From: Legionella saoudiensis
Lineage (GTDB): Bacteria > Pseudomonadota > Gammaproteobacteria > Legionellales > Legionellaceae
Reading direction: 5' to 3'
DNA: 64,000 bases
NCBI RefSeq assembly: GCF_001465875.1
Contig: NZ_LN901322.1
Coordinates: forward strand, 62,001-126,000
The position numbers and the translations under genes are program-made. The notes under the pieces were generated by a model. That model was not told where the DNA came from, searched no databases, and worked only from the letters and a program-made list of their open reading frames with translations. This document shows positions 56,375 to 64,000 of this stretch, piece by piece (positions within the stretch are counted from its first letter, which is position 1; every line of letters starts with the position of its first letter).

Positions 56375-57852
56375 ACAAAAAATTAGTCACTTTTGCACTC
56401 GTTGTTCTGATTTTAGGCATTGTTCTTGGGCGATGGTCAACAGATGCCACTAATAAAAAAGCATCCATGGCCAAAGAAGAAAAAAAACCGCTTTATTGGA
56501 TTGATTCCATGGAGCCCACCATTCACTACCCAGGACCTGGAAAATCACGCATGGGAATGGAATTAACTCCGGTCTATGCTGATGAACATCCAAATGATGG
56601 GACAGTGCAAATCTCTCCTGTCGTGAGCAATAATCTAGGCATTCGTCTTGCACCTGTGATGCAAAGTGATTTGGCAAAGCAAATTGATACGGTGGGTTAT
56701 GTGGAGCCTAATGAAAACAAAATTGGTCATATTCATACCTATGCTGATGGTTGGGTAAAAAATCTCGTGGTTAAAACAGTAGGTGAGACGGTAAAAAAAG
56801 GCCAACTTCTATTACAGTATTACTCGCCGCAATTAGTAACTGCTCAAGAAGAATACTTAATTGCTTTAGAGAACAAAAAGCCGGTCTTAATCAATGCTTC
56901 TTATAAAAAATTACAGTCGTTACATATTTCCGAACAACAAATTCAAGAAATCAAAACAACTCATAAAGCCAATCAATTAGTCGCTATCTATGCACCTCAA
57001 GATGGCATTGTCGCCCAACTTAATATTCGTGAAGGCATGCGAGTCACTCCAGATTTAGAGATGATGAGCCTTGTAGATCTTGCTAGTGTGTGGATGATTG
57101 CTCAAATTTTTGAAGAACAAGCCAGTTGGGTGCATGTTGGGGATTGTGCCATCGCAAAAATATCTGCTTTTCCTAATAAACAATGGAAAGGTGCTGTAGA
57201 GTACATTTATCCGCAATTAGACACCACGACCCGCACTGTTAAAGTCAGATTTCGCTTTGAAAATTCGGATAATCAGTTAAAGCCTAATATGTATGTGAGT
57301 ATTACCATTCTTACCCAACCTAAAGCCAATGTGCTTCATATTCCCATCGAAGCATTAATAAGAAGCAGCCAAGGTGATCGCGTAATCGTGGCGCAAGCCC
57401 AAGGACGATTTGAAGTTCGTCCTGTAACCGTGGGTATGGAGTCAGAAAGCCAAGTTGAAATTATCTCCGGATTGAAACGAGGCGAACAGGTGGTTGTTTC
57501 TGGACAATTTCTTCTTGATTCCGAGTCCAATTTAAAAGCAGGACTTGAACGGTTACAAACACCGAACCAAGACAAAAAGAATCAAAAATCCAGTGCTACC
57601 TCTAATACATCCGTTGAAGGAGTCGGGATTATAAAAAAGATAAATTTTGCCAATCATTCGCTCACCATTCAACACGAGGCAATTCCCTCTTTAAATTGGC
57701 CTGCCATGGAAATGAATTTTTCAGTAGCACAAGACATTGTATTTGATGAGCTTAAAATCGGTGACTCGATTCAATTTGATTTAGAAAAAAAGAACACTGA
57801 TTTTATGATTACTAAGATAAAAAAATTACCCAAGGACGATAACTCTAAATGA
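56371..57852 (+). CDS. cusB: CusB-like periplasmic adaptor with fused CusF domain
   Basis: 493 residues. N-terminal membrane anchor (residues 5-22); a heavy-metal-binding-like segment (WIDSMEPTIHYPGPGKSRMG) with the usual cysteines replaced; barrel-sandwich and hairpin regions (VVKTVGETVKKGQLLLQYYS, IYAPQDGIVAQLNIREGMRV); beta-barrel and membrane-proximal domains (VWMIAQIFEEQASWV, LKPNMYVSITI). The C-terminal about 75 residues are a CusF-type domain: GVGIIKKINFANHSLTIQHE then SLNWPAMEMNFSV, with the His, Trp and two Met that bind Cu(I)/Ag(I). This fusion would deliver metal to the pump. The stop overlaps cusA (ATGA). Confidence 0.92.
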   Translation: MNKKLVTFALVVLILGIVLGRWSTDATNKKASMAKEEKKPLYWIDSMEPTIHYPGPGKSRMGMELTPVYADEHPNDGTVQISPVVSNNLGIRLAPVMQSDLAKQIDTVGYVEPNENKIGHIHTYADGWVKNLVVKTVGETVKKGQLLLQYYSPQLVTAQEEYLIALENKKPVLINASYKKLQSLHISEQQIQEIKTTHKANQLVAIYAPQDGIVAQLNIREGMRVTPDLEMMSLVDLASVWMIAQIFEEQASWVHVGDCAIAKISAFPNKQWKGAVEYIYPQLDTTTRTVKVRFRFENSDNQLKPNMYVSITILTQPKANVLHIPIEALIRSSQGDRVIVAQAQGRFEVRPVTVGMESESQVEIISGLKRGEQVVVSGQFLLDSESNLKAGLERLQTPNQDKKNQKSSATSNTSVEGVGIIKKINFANHSLTIQHEAIPSLNWPAMEMNFSVAQDIVFDELKIGDSIQFDLEKKNTDFMITKIKKLPKDDNSK

Positions 57853-60800
57853 TAGCTGCCATTATTCGCTGGTCGATTAAAAATCGCTTTTTAATTGTAT
57901 TAATGACCGGCATGCTCATACTGGGGGGAATCTATACAGTAAAACATACTGTAGTCGATGCCATTCCTGATTTGTCTGATGTGCAAGTCATCATCAAAAC
58001 AGAGTTCCCAGGTCAAGCGCCACAAATCGTTGAAGACCAAGTAACCTACCCTCTAACCACTGCGATGTTGGCAGTACCGGGTGCGGTGACGGTACGTGGT
58101 GAATCGGGTTTTGGAGTATCTTATGTGTATGTTATTTTCCAAGATGGGGTTGACTTATATTGGGCCCGTTCACGGGTTTTGGAATATTTAAGCCAAATTA
58201 CCAATCGCCTACCCCTAGGTGCCCAGCCCACTTTAGGTCCTGATGCAACTGGTGTGGGTTGGGTCTATGAATATGCATTAGTGGATCGCACAGGAACACA
58301 CGACCTCGCCCAATTAACCAGTCTGCAAAATTGGTTTTTGAAATATGAATTACAAAAAGTGCCTGGTGTAGCTGAGGTAGCGACCGCAGGAGGCATGGTC
58401 AAACAATATCAAATAACCTTAGATCCTGACCGTTTACGCGCTTACGGATTAACCCTTCAACAAGTAAAACAAGCCGTGGTACGCAGCAATCGCGAAGCAG
58501 GCGGCTCTGCCATTGAAATGGGTGAAGCCGAATACATGATACGCGCCAAGGGCTATCTAAAATCCATAAAAGATATGGAGCAAATTCCCGTAGGACTTGG
58601 TAAAAATGGCATTCCTATTTTGTTACAAGAAGTCGCTCAAGTGCAATTAGGCCCACAAATGCGCCGCGGAATTACCGAGCTCAACGGTCAAGGTGAAGCT
58701 GTAGGTGGCATTATCGTGATGCGCTTTGGGCAAAACGCCATGCAAACCATCGCGAATGTGAAAGAAAAACTAAAACAATTGCAAGCAAGTCTACCCAAAG
58801 GGGTAGAAATTAGTACGACTTATGATCGCTCAAGCTTAATTCAGCGTGCCATTAATACCCTGCAAGATAAATTGATTGAAGAGTTTATTGTGGTGTCGCT
58901 TATTTGTATCGTCTTTTTATTTCATTTTCGCTCCTCCTTAATCATTGTCATAAGCTTACCTATTGGAATTTTATTGGCGTTGATGGTCATGCACCTTCAA
59001 GGTATTAATGCCAACATCATGTCCTTAGGAGGAATTGCCATTGCCATTGGCGCCATGGTTGATGCCGCCATCGTGATGATTGAAAACGCACATAAACACC
59101 TCGAGCATGAACCCCTTACAGAAAAGAATCGTTGGCACATCATGCAACAAGCCTCACTTGAGGTAGGGCCTCCTTTATTTTTTTCCTTACTCATTATTAC
59201 CATTAGCTTTCTACCGGTCTTCAGTTTACAAGCACAGGAAGGACGATTGTTTGCCCCTCTTGCCTATACCAAAACCTATGCGATGGCCGCAGCCGCTCTT
59301 CTTTCGATTACTTTAGTTCCCGTACTCATGGGCTATTTTATCCGGGGTAAAATCAAACAAGAACATGAAAATCCTATTAACCGAATGTTACTTGCATTGT
59401 ATCAACCGGTGTTATATGCCAGTTTAAAAGCCCCAAAAATGATTTTAGCCCTAGCCGCTCTAATTGTCTTTCTTGGTTTTTTACCCCTTCATTATTTGGG
59501 TAATGAGTTCATGCCGGAACTTGATGAAGGAGATTTACTTTACATGCCCACAACATTTCCTGGAATCTCCATCGGAAAAGCACAACAACTACTCCAACAA
59601 ACCGATAAACTTATTGCGACTGTCCCAGAAGTCAAAACGGTGTTTGGTAAAATAGGCAGAGCAGAAACTGCCACCGACCCAGCACCTTTATCTATGGTTG
59701 AAACAACCATTCAATTTAAACCCCATAACGAATGGCGCCCAGGAATGACCATGGATAAATTGCGCGAAGAGTTGTCTTTACGGCTTAAATTGCCGGGACT
59801 TTCCAACGCCTGGGTCATGCCCATCAAAACCCGTATTGATATGTTGGCCACAGGGATAAAAACTCCAGTGGGTATTAAAATTGCGGGGCCTGACTTAAAT
59901 ACCATTCAATCCATTGGGGAACAACTGGAAATCATTTTGAAAAAAATTCCCGGCACCACGTCTGTTTTTGCAGAGCGCGTTGCAAGCAGCCATTACATCA
60001 CCATTGATATAGACCGTCTTAAAGCGGCTCGTTATGGATTAAATGTTGAGGACATTCAAGAAATTATTGAAACAACCGTCGGTGGCATGAATGTAACCCA
60101 AACCATTGAGGGACGCGAACGTTATCCTGTAAATCTTCGTTATCCTCGCGACCTTCGCGATTCCTTAGAAAAGCTTCGTTTATTGCCTATTGTCACGCCA
60201 ATGGGTGCCACGATTCCGTTAAGTGAAATTGCCTCTTTATCAATTACCGAAGGCCCCGACATGATTCGCAGTGAAAATGCCAGGCTTAATGGGTGGGTTT
60301 ACATTGATATTGCCGGACGCGATCTAGGTTCTTATGTTAAAGAAGCTCAGGATGCTGTTCAGAGTCAAGTGAAATTACCCGCGGGTTACTCATTAACTTG
60401 GTCTGGTCAATACGAATATTTGGAACGCGCCAAACAACGCCTTTCTTTGGTAGCCCCATTAACCTTAGCAATTATTGCCTTTTTGCTGTATCTTAATTTT
60501 GGTCGATTAGCTGAGGTTCTGATTATTTTAGGGACATTACCCTTAGCGTTAGTCGGGGGCATTTGGCTCTTGTATTTATTAGGCTATCATCTCTCTGTCG
60601 CGGTCGGCATTGGTTTTATTGCCCTAGCTGGAGTCGCTGCAGAAACTGGGGTCATTATGCTTGTATTTCTTAACCAGGCCTTGGAAAAAGCAAGGGAAGA
60701 GGCGTTACAGCAGCAGCGTGCCCTGACTCGAGCGGATGTTTTTGATGCGGTAGTGGCCGGTGCTCTTTTACGGCTTCGCCCTAAAATCATGACGGTAACT

Positions 60801-60971
60801 GCCATTATCGGCGGTCTATTACCTATTATGCTCTTAGGAGGCACAGGCTCTGAGGTCATGCGACGCATTGCGGCCCCAATGGTTGGGGGTATGCTCAGTG
60901 CGACAGTACTTACCTTGATTGTCATTCCAGTAATCTATCTTCTTTGGCAACAAAGAAAATATAATGTGTAA
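57849..60971 (+). CDS. cusA: CusA-like Cu(I)/Ag(I) RND efflux pump
   Basis: 1040 residues, full length. The fourth-helix motif GGIAIAIGAMVDAAIVMIEN marks the monovalent-metal (HME4) branch. The three methionines of the metal site in E. coli CusA are matched: LLYMPTTFPGIS, APLSMVETTIQF and RIDMLATGIKTP. Twelve membrane helices and two large periplasmic loops are present. It exports Cu+ or Ag+ from the periplasm and cytosol through CusBC. It is distinct from the CzcA-type pump at the start of the window. Confidence 0.95.
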   Translation: MIAAIIRWSIKNRFLIVLMTGMLILGGIYTVKHTVVDAIPDLSDVQVIIKTEFPGQAPQIVEDQVTYPLTTAMLAVPGAVTVRGESGFGVSYVYVIFQDGVDLYWARSRVLEYLSQITNRLPLGAQPTLGPDATGVGWVYEYALVDRTGTHDLAQLTSLQNWFLKYELQKVPGVAEVATAGGMVKQYQITLDPDRLRAYGLTLQQVKQAVVRSNREAGGSAIEMGEAEYMIRAKGYLKSIKDMEQIPVGLGKNGIPILLQEVAQVQLGPQMRRGITELNGQGEAVGGIIVMRFGQNAMQTIANVKEKLKQLQASLPKGVEISTTYDRSSLIQRAINTLQDKLIEEFIVVSLICIVFLFHFRSSLIIVISLPIGILLALMVMHLQGINANIMSLGGIAIAIGAMVDAAIVMIENAHKHLEHEPLTEKNRWHIMQQASLEVGPPLFFSLLIITISFLPVFSLQAQEGRLFAPLAYTKTYAMAAAALLSITLVPVLMGYFIRGKIKQEHENPINRMLLALYQPVLYASLKAPKMILALAALIVFLGFLPLHYLGNEFMPELDEGDLLYMPTTFPGISIGKAQQLLQQTDKLIATVPEVKTVFGKIGRAETATDPAPLSMVETTIQFKPHNEWRPGMTMDKLREELSLRLKLPGLSNAWVMPIKTRIDMLATGIKTPVGIKIAGPDLNTIQSIGEQLEIILKKIPGTTSVFAERVASSHYITIDIDRLKAARYGLNVEDIQEIIETTVGGMNVTQTIEGRERYPVNLRYPRDLRDSLEKLRLLPIVTPMGATIPLSEIASLSITEGPDMIRSENARLNGWVYIDIAGRDLGSYVKEAQDAVQSQVKLPAGYSLTWSGQYEYLERAKQRLSLVAPLTLAIIAFLLYLNFGRLAEVLIILGTLPLALVGGIWLLYLLGYHLSVAVGIGFIALAGVAAETGVIMLVFLNQALEKAREEALQQQRALTRADVFDAVVAGALLRLRPKIMTVTAIIGGLLPIMLLGGTGSEVMRRIAAPMVGGMLSATVLTLIVIPVIYLLWQQRKYNV

Positions 60972-61075
60972 CCAAAAGTTATTTATATGTTTTTTGAATA
61001 TAAGGGCCGGCGATCTCAGGGAGCGTTAAGACAAACAATCGTCGATTTCTGTCATAAGATTTATAAGGGATTGCC

Positions 61076-61543
61076 ATGAATAAATCGATTTTTTTAATGA
61101 TTATTTTCTTTATCATGAGTACCACTATTGGCTGTGTACCAAGATCCTTAAAACCCGGTGCTCAAAATATCACGATTCTCTATGATCACACTATTTCGGA
61201 TTTAAAATCCTGCACATTTTTGGGCAAAATCTCTGGCAAGGATGTGCATGGTACGAAGATTCAATTTACCTGGGGATTAGAAAAAAACCTAGAAAAGGAT
61301 GACATTAATTTTCTTAAAAATGAAGGAAAAAAATTAAATGCAAATGTTGTTGTGTTTGAAAAACATCAAAACTTGGTTAAGCGATATCAATTATGGAGTC
61401 CGAGCCGACATACAGACATCAGCAATCATACCATTGAAGGAAGCGCCTATCGATGTCCTTCGCAAATAATGTCCTCAATAAAACAGTTTGATATCCTAAA
61501 GGATTCTGTTTATGAAAAACCTATCGTAATCAAAGGTAATTGA
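61076..61543 (+). CDS. DUF4156-like lipoprotein
   Basis: 155 residues with a lipoprotein signal peptide (lipobox TIGC, Cys20). The mature part has LKSCTFLGKISGKD and a helix ending in KKLNANVVVFEKH, in the style of DUF4156 lipoproteins (C-x-FLG-x-x-x-G, then GANVVV). Probably inner leaflet of the outer membrane. Function unknown. It lies 104 bases after cusA on the same strand and may be separately expressed. Confidence 0.72.
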   Translation: MNKSIFLMIIFFIMSTTIGCVPRSLKPGAQNITILYDHTISDLKSCTFLGKISGKDVHGTKIQFTWGLEKNLEKDDINFLKNEGKKLNANVVVFEKHQNLVKRYQLWSPSRHTDISNHTIEGSAYRCPSQIMSSIKQFDILKDSVYEKPIVIKGN

Positions 61544-61605
61544 TAATACATGCATGACAGAAAATATCCTTTCAGGAATAGAAGCCAATTTTGAGTCAGA
61601 AAATA

Positions 61606-63507
61606 TTAAATAGTATTATTTACAATCCCTTTTTGCTCTTTCCTATTTATTATTACATTTGGAAGCAACCTGGCAGAGTTCATAATGAAAATTAGTTCTG
61701 AAGAAACATGAATAAAAGCAGCCAATGGCGGATTAAGAAAGCCAAAAGCCGCTAATAAAATACCCACCGTATCTACCAAAAGTGTGCCTGCAAAATTCGC
61801 CATAATAATTTTGTAACATCTTCTTGCAATTCCAACTGTTTCAACAAATTTTGTTTCAACAAATTTGAATAAATCATTGCCTAATAATACAATGTCAGCG
61901 CTCTCTCGCGCCACATCCGTCCCAGTACCCATAGCAATACCCACATTTGCTTCAATTAATGCAGGCGCATCATTGATACCGTCACCAACCATCGCTATTT
62001 TTGCCTTTGCTAACATAAACTCTCGAATACGGATTGCTTTTTGCTCTGGAAGCAGTTCGGCTTCTACCTTGGCTACTCCAAGCTGCTTACCAATTTCCTG
62101 CGCAATCGTTAAGGTATCCCCGGTTAAAAGAATTGTGTTTAAACCCATTCTTTTTATTTCACTTATTGCTTCTCTGGCCTCTTTACGTATGATATCTGCA
62201 ATTCGTATTACACCGAGTAATTGATTATTACGCGCGACAAACACCTCAGATAAATAGTTCGGGCCTGGCTTAACGTCACTGATATTGATCTGTTCCTCTT
62301 GAAACAGAGCCAAATTACCAACAATAATTTTTTCTTGATTTGCCCAACAAATAATCCCTTTTCCAGGTTTATAATCGAAGTGTTCCGGTTCAATAATATC
62401 CAGATCTTGCTCGCTTGCTTTTTGCAAAATAGCTCTGGCGATTGAGTGTTCTGATAATCGTTCAGCAATAGCCGCAGCCTCAAGTACAGCCTGCTCAGTA
62501 ATGCCGGGCATAGGACAAACAGCAACAACAGAGGGTGCGCCATAAGTAAGGGTTCCTGTTTTATCAAAAACTACCGTATCCACTTTACTTAGCACTTCGA
62601 TATATAAGCCACCTTTTATAATAACCCCCTTGCCCGCAGCTCTACCAATTGCTCCTAAAATAGCTAATGGAGTTCCCGCGGCTACGCCACATGCACCTGC
62701 TACAATAATCACAGATATAGTTGAGCGGATATCATGAGTAAGAAAATAGGTGAGAAGTGCGGCACCAATAGCAAAATAAACAAGATAGCCTGCAAGACGA
62801 TCAGCTGTTTTCTGAATGGGAGCACGAGATTTTTCCGCCGCTTCAACTGCCTGAATAATTTTTCCAAAAGCCGTATCTTTACCAACTCGTTTTGTTTCCA
62901 CATCAATGGCACCAGATTGATTGATAGATCCTGCGTAGACCTCAGATCCAGCAATTTTTTCTACTGGCATTGACTCACCTGTTATTGCAGATTGATCAAC
63001 AAAAGTTAGTCCTCTAATAACAGTTCCATCTATTGGTATACGGGAACCCGGTTTAACAATAATAGTATCACCCGCTTTTATTTCCTCGATATTTTTTTTG
63101 CTCTCACCATTTTGGTGCCGAATGAATGCTTCTTTAGGCATGAAATCAAGAAGACTTTTTATAGCACGTCTGCCGCGCTCGATAGTAAGACCCTCTAGTA
63201 CTTCAGCAATTAATACAAAAAGTATAATCACTAATGCTGTAAATACTTCCCCAATAGCTAAAGCGGCTAGCAATGCAATTGTCATGGATAATTCCATAGT
63301 CATTTTGCGTTCGCTTAAAGATGAAAATGCTTCCTTAAAAATAGGATACCCACCTATGAGTGCGGCAATAAAACCAATATATTTAAATGGTACAAATTGA
63401 GTCCCTAAAGGTGTCCAGCTCAATAGAAGAGAAATAAATACGAATCCTATGCGCAATCCCTCTACCAAAGTAAAAATATGGCTGTGATCATTATGTTCTT
63501 GATTCAT
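61606..63507 (-). CDS. P1B-type metal ATPase with altered CPC motif
   Basis: 633 residues. Standard P-type parts are present: TGESMPVEK, phosphorylation site DKTGTLTYG (Asp about 315), and GDGINDAPALIEANVGIAMG near 507. The nucleotide-domain HP motif is His-Ser (SEHSIARA). The helix-6 metal motif, CPC or SPC in most, reads VAGACGVAAGTP, i.e. Gly-Ala-Cys at the CPC position, so the proline is lost. No N-terminal metal domain is present, only a short His-containing start (NQEHNDHSHIF). Paired with an RcnR-like regulator 25 bases upstream on the same strand, it may export Ni or Co; the substrate is inference. Confidence 0.88.
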   Translation of the reverse strand: MNQEHNDHSHIFTLVEGLRIGFVFISLLLSWTPLGTQFVPFKYIGFIAALIGGYPIFKEAFSSLSERKMTMELSMTIALLAALAIGEVFTALVIILFVLIAEVLEGLTIERGRRAIKSLLDFMPKEAFIRHQNGESKKNIEEIKAGDTIIVKPGSRIPIDGTVIRGLTFVDQSAITGESMPVEKIAGSEVYAGSINQSGAIDVETKRVGKDTAFGKIIQAVEAAEKSRAPIQKTADRLAGYLVYFAIGAALLTYFLTHDIRSTISVIIVAGACGVAAGTPLAILGAIGRAAGKGVIIKGGLYIEVLSKVDTVVFDKTGTLTYGAPSVVAVCPMPGITEQAVLEAAAIAERLSEHSIARAILQKASEQDLDIIEPEHFDYKPGKGIICWANQEKIIVGNLALFQEEQINISDVKPGPNYLSEVFVARNNQLLGVIRIADIIRKEAREAISEIKRMGLNTILLTGDTLTIAQEIGKQLGVAKVEAELLPEQKAIRIREFMLAKAKIAMVGDGINDAPALIEANVGIAMGTGTDVARESADIVLLGNDLFKFVETKFVETVGIARRCYKIIMANFAGTLLVDTVGILLAAFGFLNPPLAAFIHVSSELIFIMNSARLLPNVIINRKEQKGIVNNTI

Positions 63508-63532
63508 TGACAGTTCCTCAATTTATTTAAAC

Positions 63533-63817
63533 TTACTTTAAATAGGTCTTAACAACATCCAATAATTGCTGAGCTGCTTGTGCTTGGCTTGATGATGGAC
63601 TTTTATCAGGATCAACCAGATGATTACGTATGTGACCTTCGATAACTTCGGCCATCAAACCATTCATTGCACCACGACATGCAGCGATTAACTGCAAAAC
63701 ACCGCCACAATCATTTTCTTCAGAATGCTCTAGCTTTTCTTTCAATGCATTCAGTTGGCCTTGAATACGGTTAATGCGATGAAGTAGCTTCTTTTTATCC
63801 CTTAATAAATGTGCCAT
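63533..63817 (-). CDS. RcnR/FrmR-family metal- or formaldehyde-sensing repressor
   Basis: 94 residues, all-helical DUF156 family. The four RcnR nickel/cobalt ligands have counterparts: His3, Cys37, His62 and His66 (in NDCGGVL and EGHIRNHLV); FrmR has Glu rather than His at the last position. This favours Ni(II)/Co(II) sensing. It binds DNA as a tetramer and releases it on metal binding. A perfect palindrome lies 19 bases upstream. It probably controls the P1B ATPase with which it forms an operon. Confidence 0.9.
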   Translation of the reverse strand: MAHLLRDKKKLLHRINRIQGQLNALKEKLEHSEENDCGGVLQLIAACRGAMNGLMAEVIEGHIRNHLVDPDKSPSSSQAQAAQQLLDVVKTYLK

Positions 63818-63835
63818 AAATTAAATCTCTAAAAA

Positions 63836-63863
63836 TGTATACTATACGTAGGTATAGTATACA
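63836..63863. promoter_or_regulatory. operator palindrome of the RcnR/FrmR-like regulator
   Basis: TGTATACTATAC (63836-63847), GTAG, GTATAGTATACA (63852-63863): 12-base perfect arms around four bases. It lies between the regulator start and the end of the window, where its promoter must be. TACTATA/TATAGTA half-sites fit the DUF156 repressor family. Confidence 0.75.
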
Positions 63864-64000
63864 TCAAAATTCTCAAAAAGATCTTAATAATTGCACCAGG
63901 GCTAAATAAGCCAATGGATGTGATGAAATGAAAAGGGAATCAAAACCTGAAGCCCTACCCAACTCGATCTGTTTTATTGATACTTGAATAACAAGTGGAC

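Noticed and set aside
63864-64000. Possible start of a gene at the right edge
   Set aside because: The only ATG-started frame (near 63928) stops after about 20 codons; nothing can be supported.

Overview
The window looks like chromosomal or large-plasmid DNA from an AT-rich gammaproteobacterium of the Legionella type. This rests on very large cytosolic proteins combining kinase-like, ankyrin and coiled-coil parts, several effector-like ankyrin proteins, abundant beta-barrel surface proteins and a general gene style seen in Legionellales. No rRNA, tRNA or CRISPR array was seen. The species cannot be fixed from this sequence alone.

Layout. 1-2469: the 3' part of a divalent-cation RND pump (CzcA type). 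2.5-6.9 kb: small exported proteins (one thioredoxin-like), an outer-membrane barrel coupled to an unknown gene, and a CNNM/CorC-type membrane protein. 7.2-16.6 kb: a 3126-residue protein with a protein-kinase-like core, ankyrin-like repeats and three near-identical 222-residue coiled-coil repeats. 16.8-29 kb: an exported Ig-like/beta-propeller protein, a second kinase-fold protein, a PlsC-like acyltransferase, an ankyrin protein whose N-terminus resembles N-terminal asparagine amidohydrolase (NTAN1), a stand-alone proline dehydrogenase, a CruF-like membrane protein, a 1-kb stretch of gene debris and another ankyrin protein. 29.2-32.8 kb: an autotransporter whose signal peptide is separated from the body by a one-base frameshift in a T run.

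33-50 kb is an accessory island. It holds a Tn3-family transposon carrying an acetyltransferase, a four-gene cassette of unrecognised proteins, a complete IS inserted into the remains of a PrlF-YhaV toxin-antitoxin locus, an intact HigBA-like module, a Sir2-HerA anti-phage pair, and a tyrosine recombinase beside a perfect 16-6-16 inverted-repeat site. An ORF6N protein and a small gene with an internal stop follow.

50.6-64 kb returns to metabolism and metal resistance: PhbB and a cold-shock protein, an arsenic operon (ArsN-like acetyltransferase, ArsR, ArsI, ArsC, Acr3) able to deal with inorganic and methylated arsenic, a Cus-type copper/silver efflux operon with a CusF domain fused to the adaptor, a lipoprotein, and a P1B-type ATPase with an altered membrane motif next to an RcnR/FrmR-type regulator and a palindromic operator. 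The window thus combines metal and metalloid defence, phage defence and probable host-interaction proteins, with many signs of horizontal transfer and decay.
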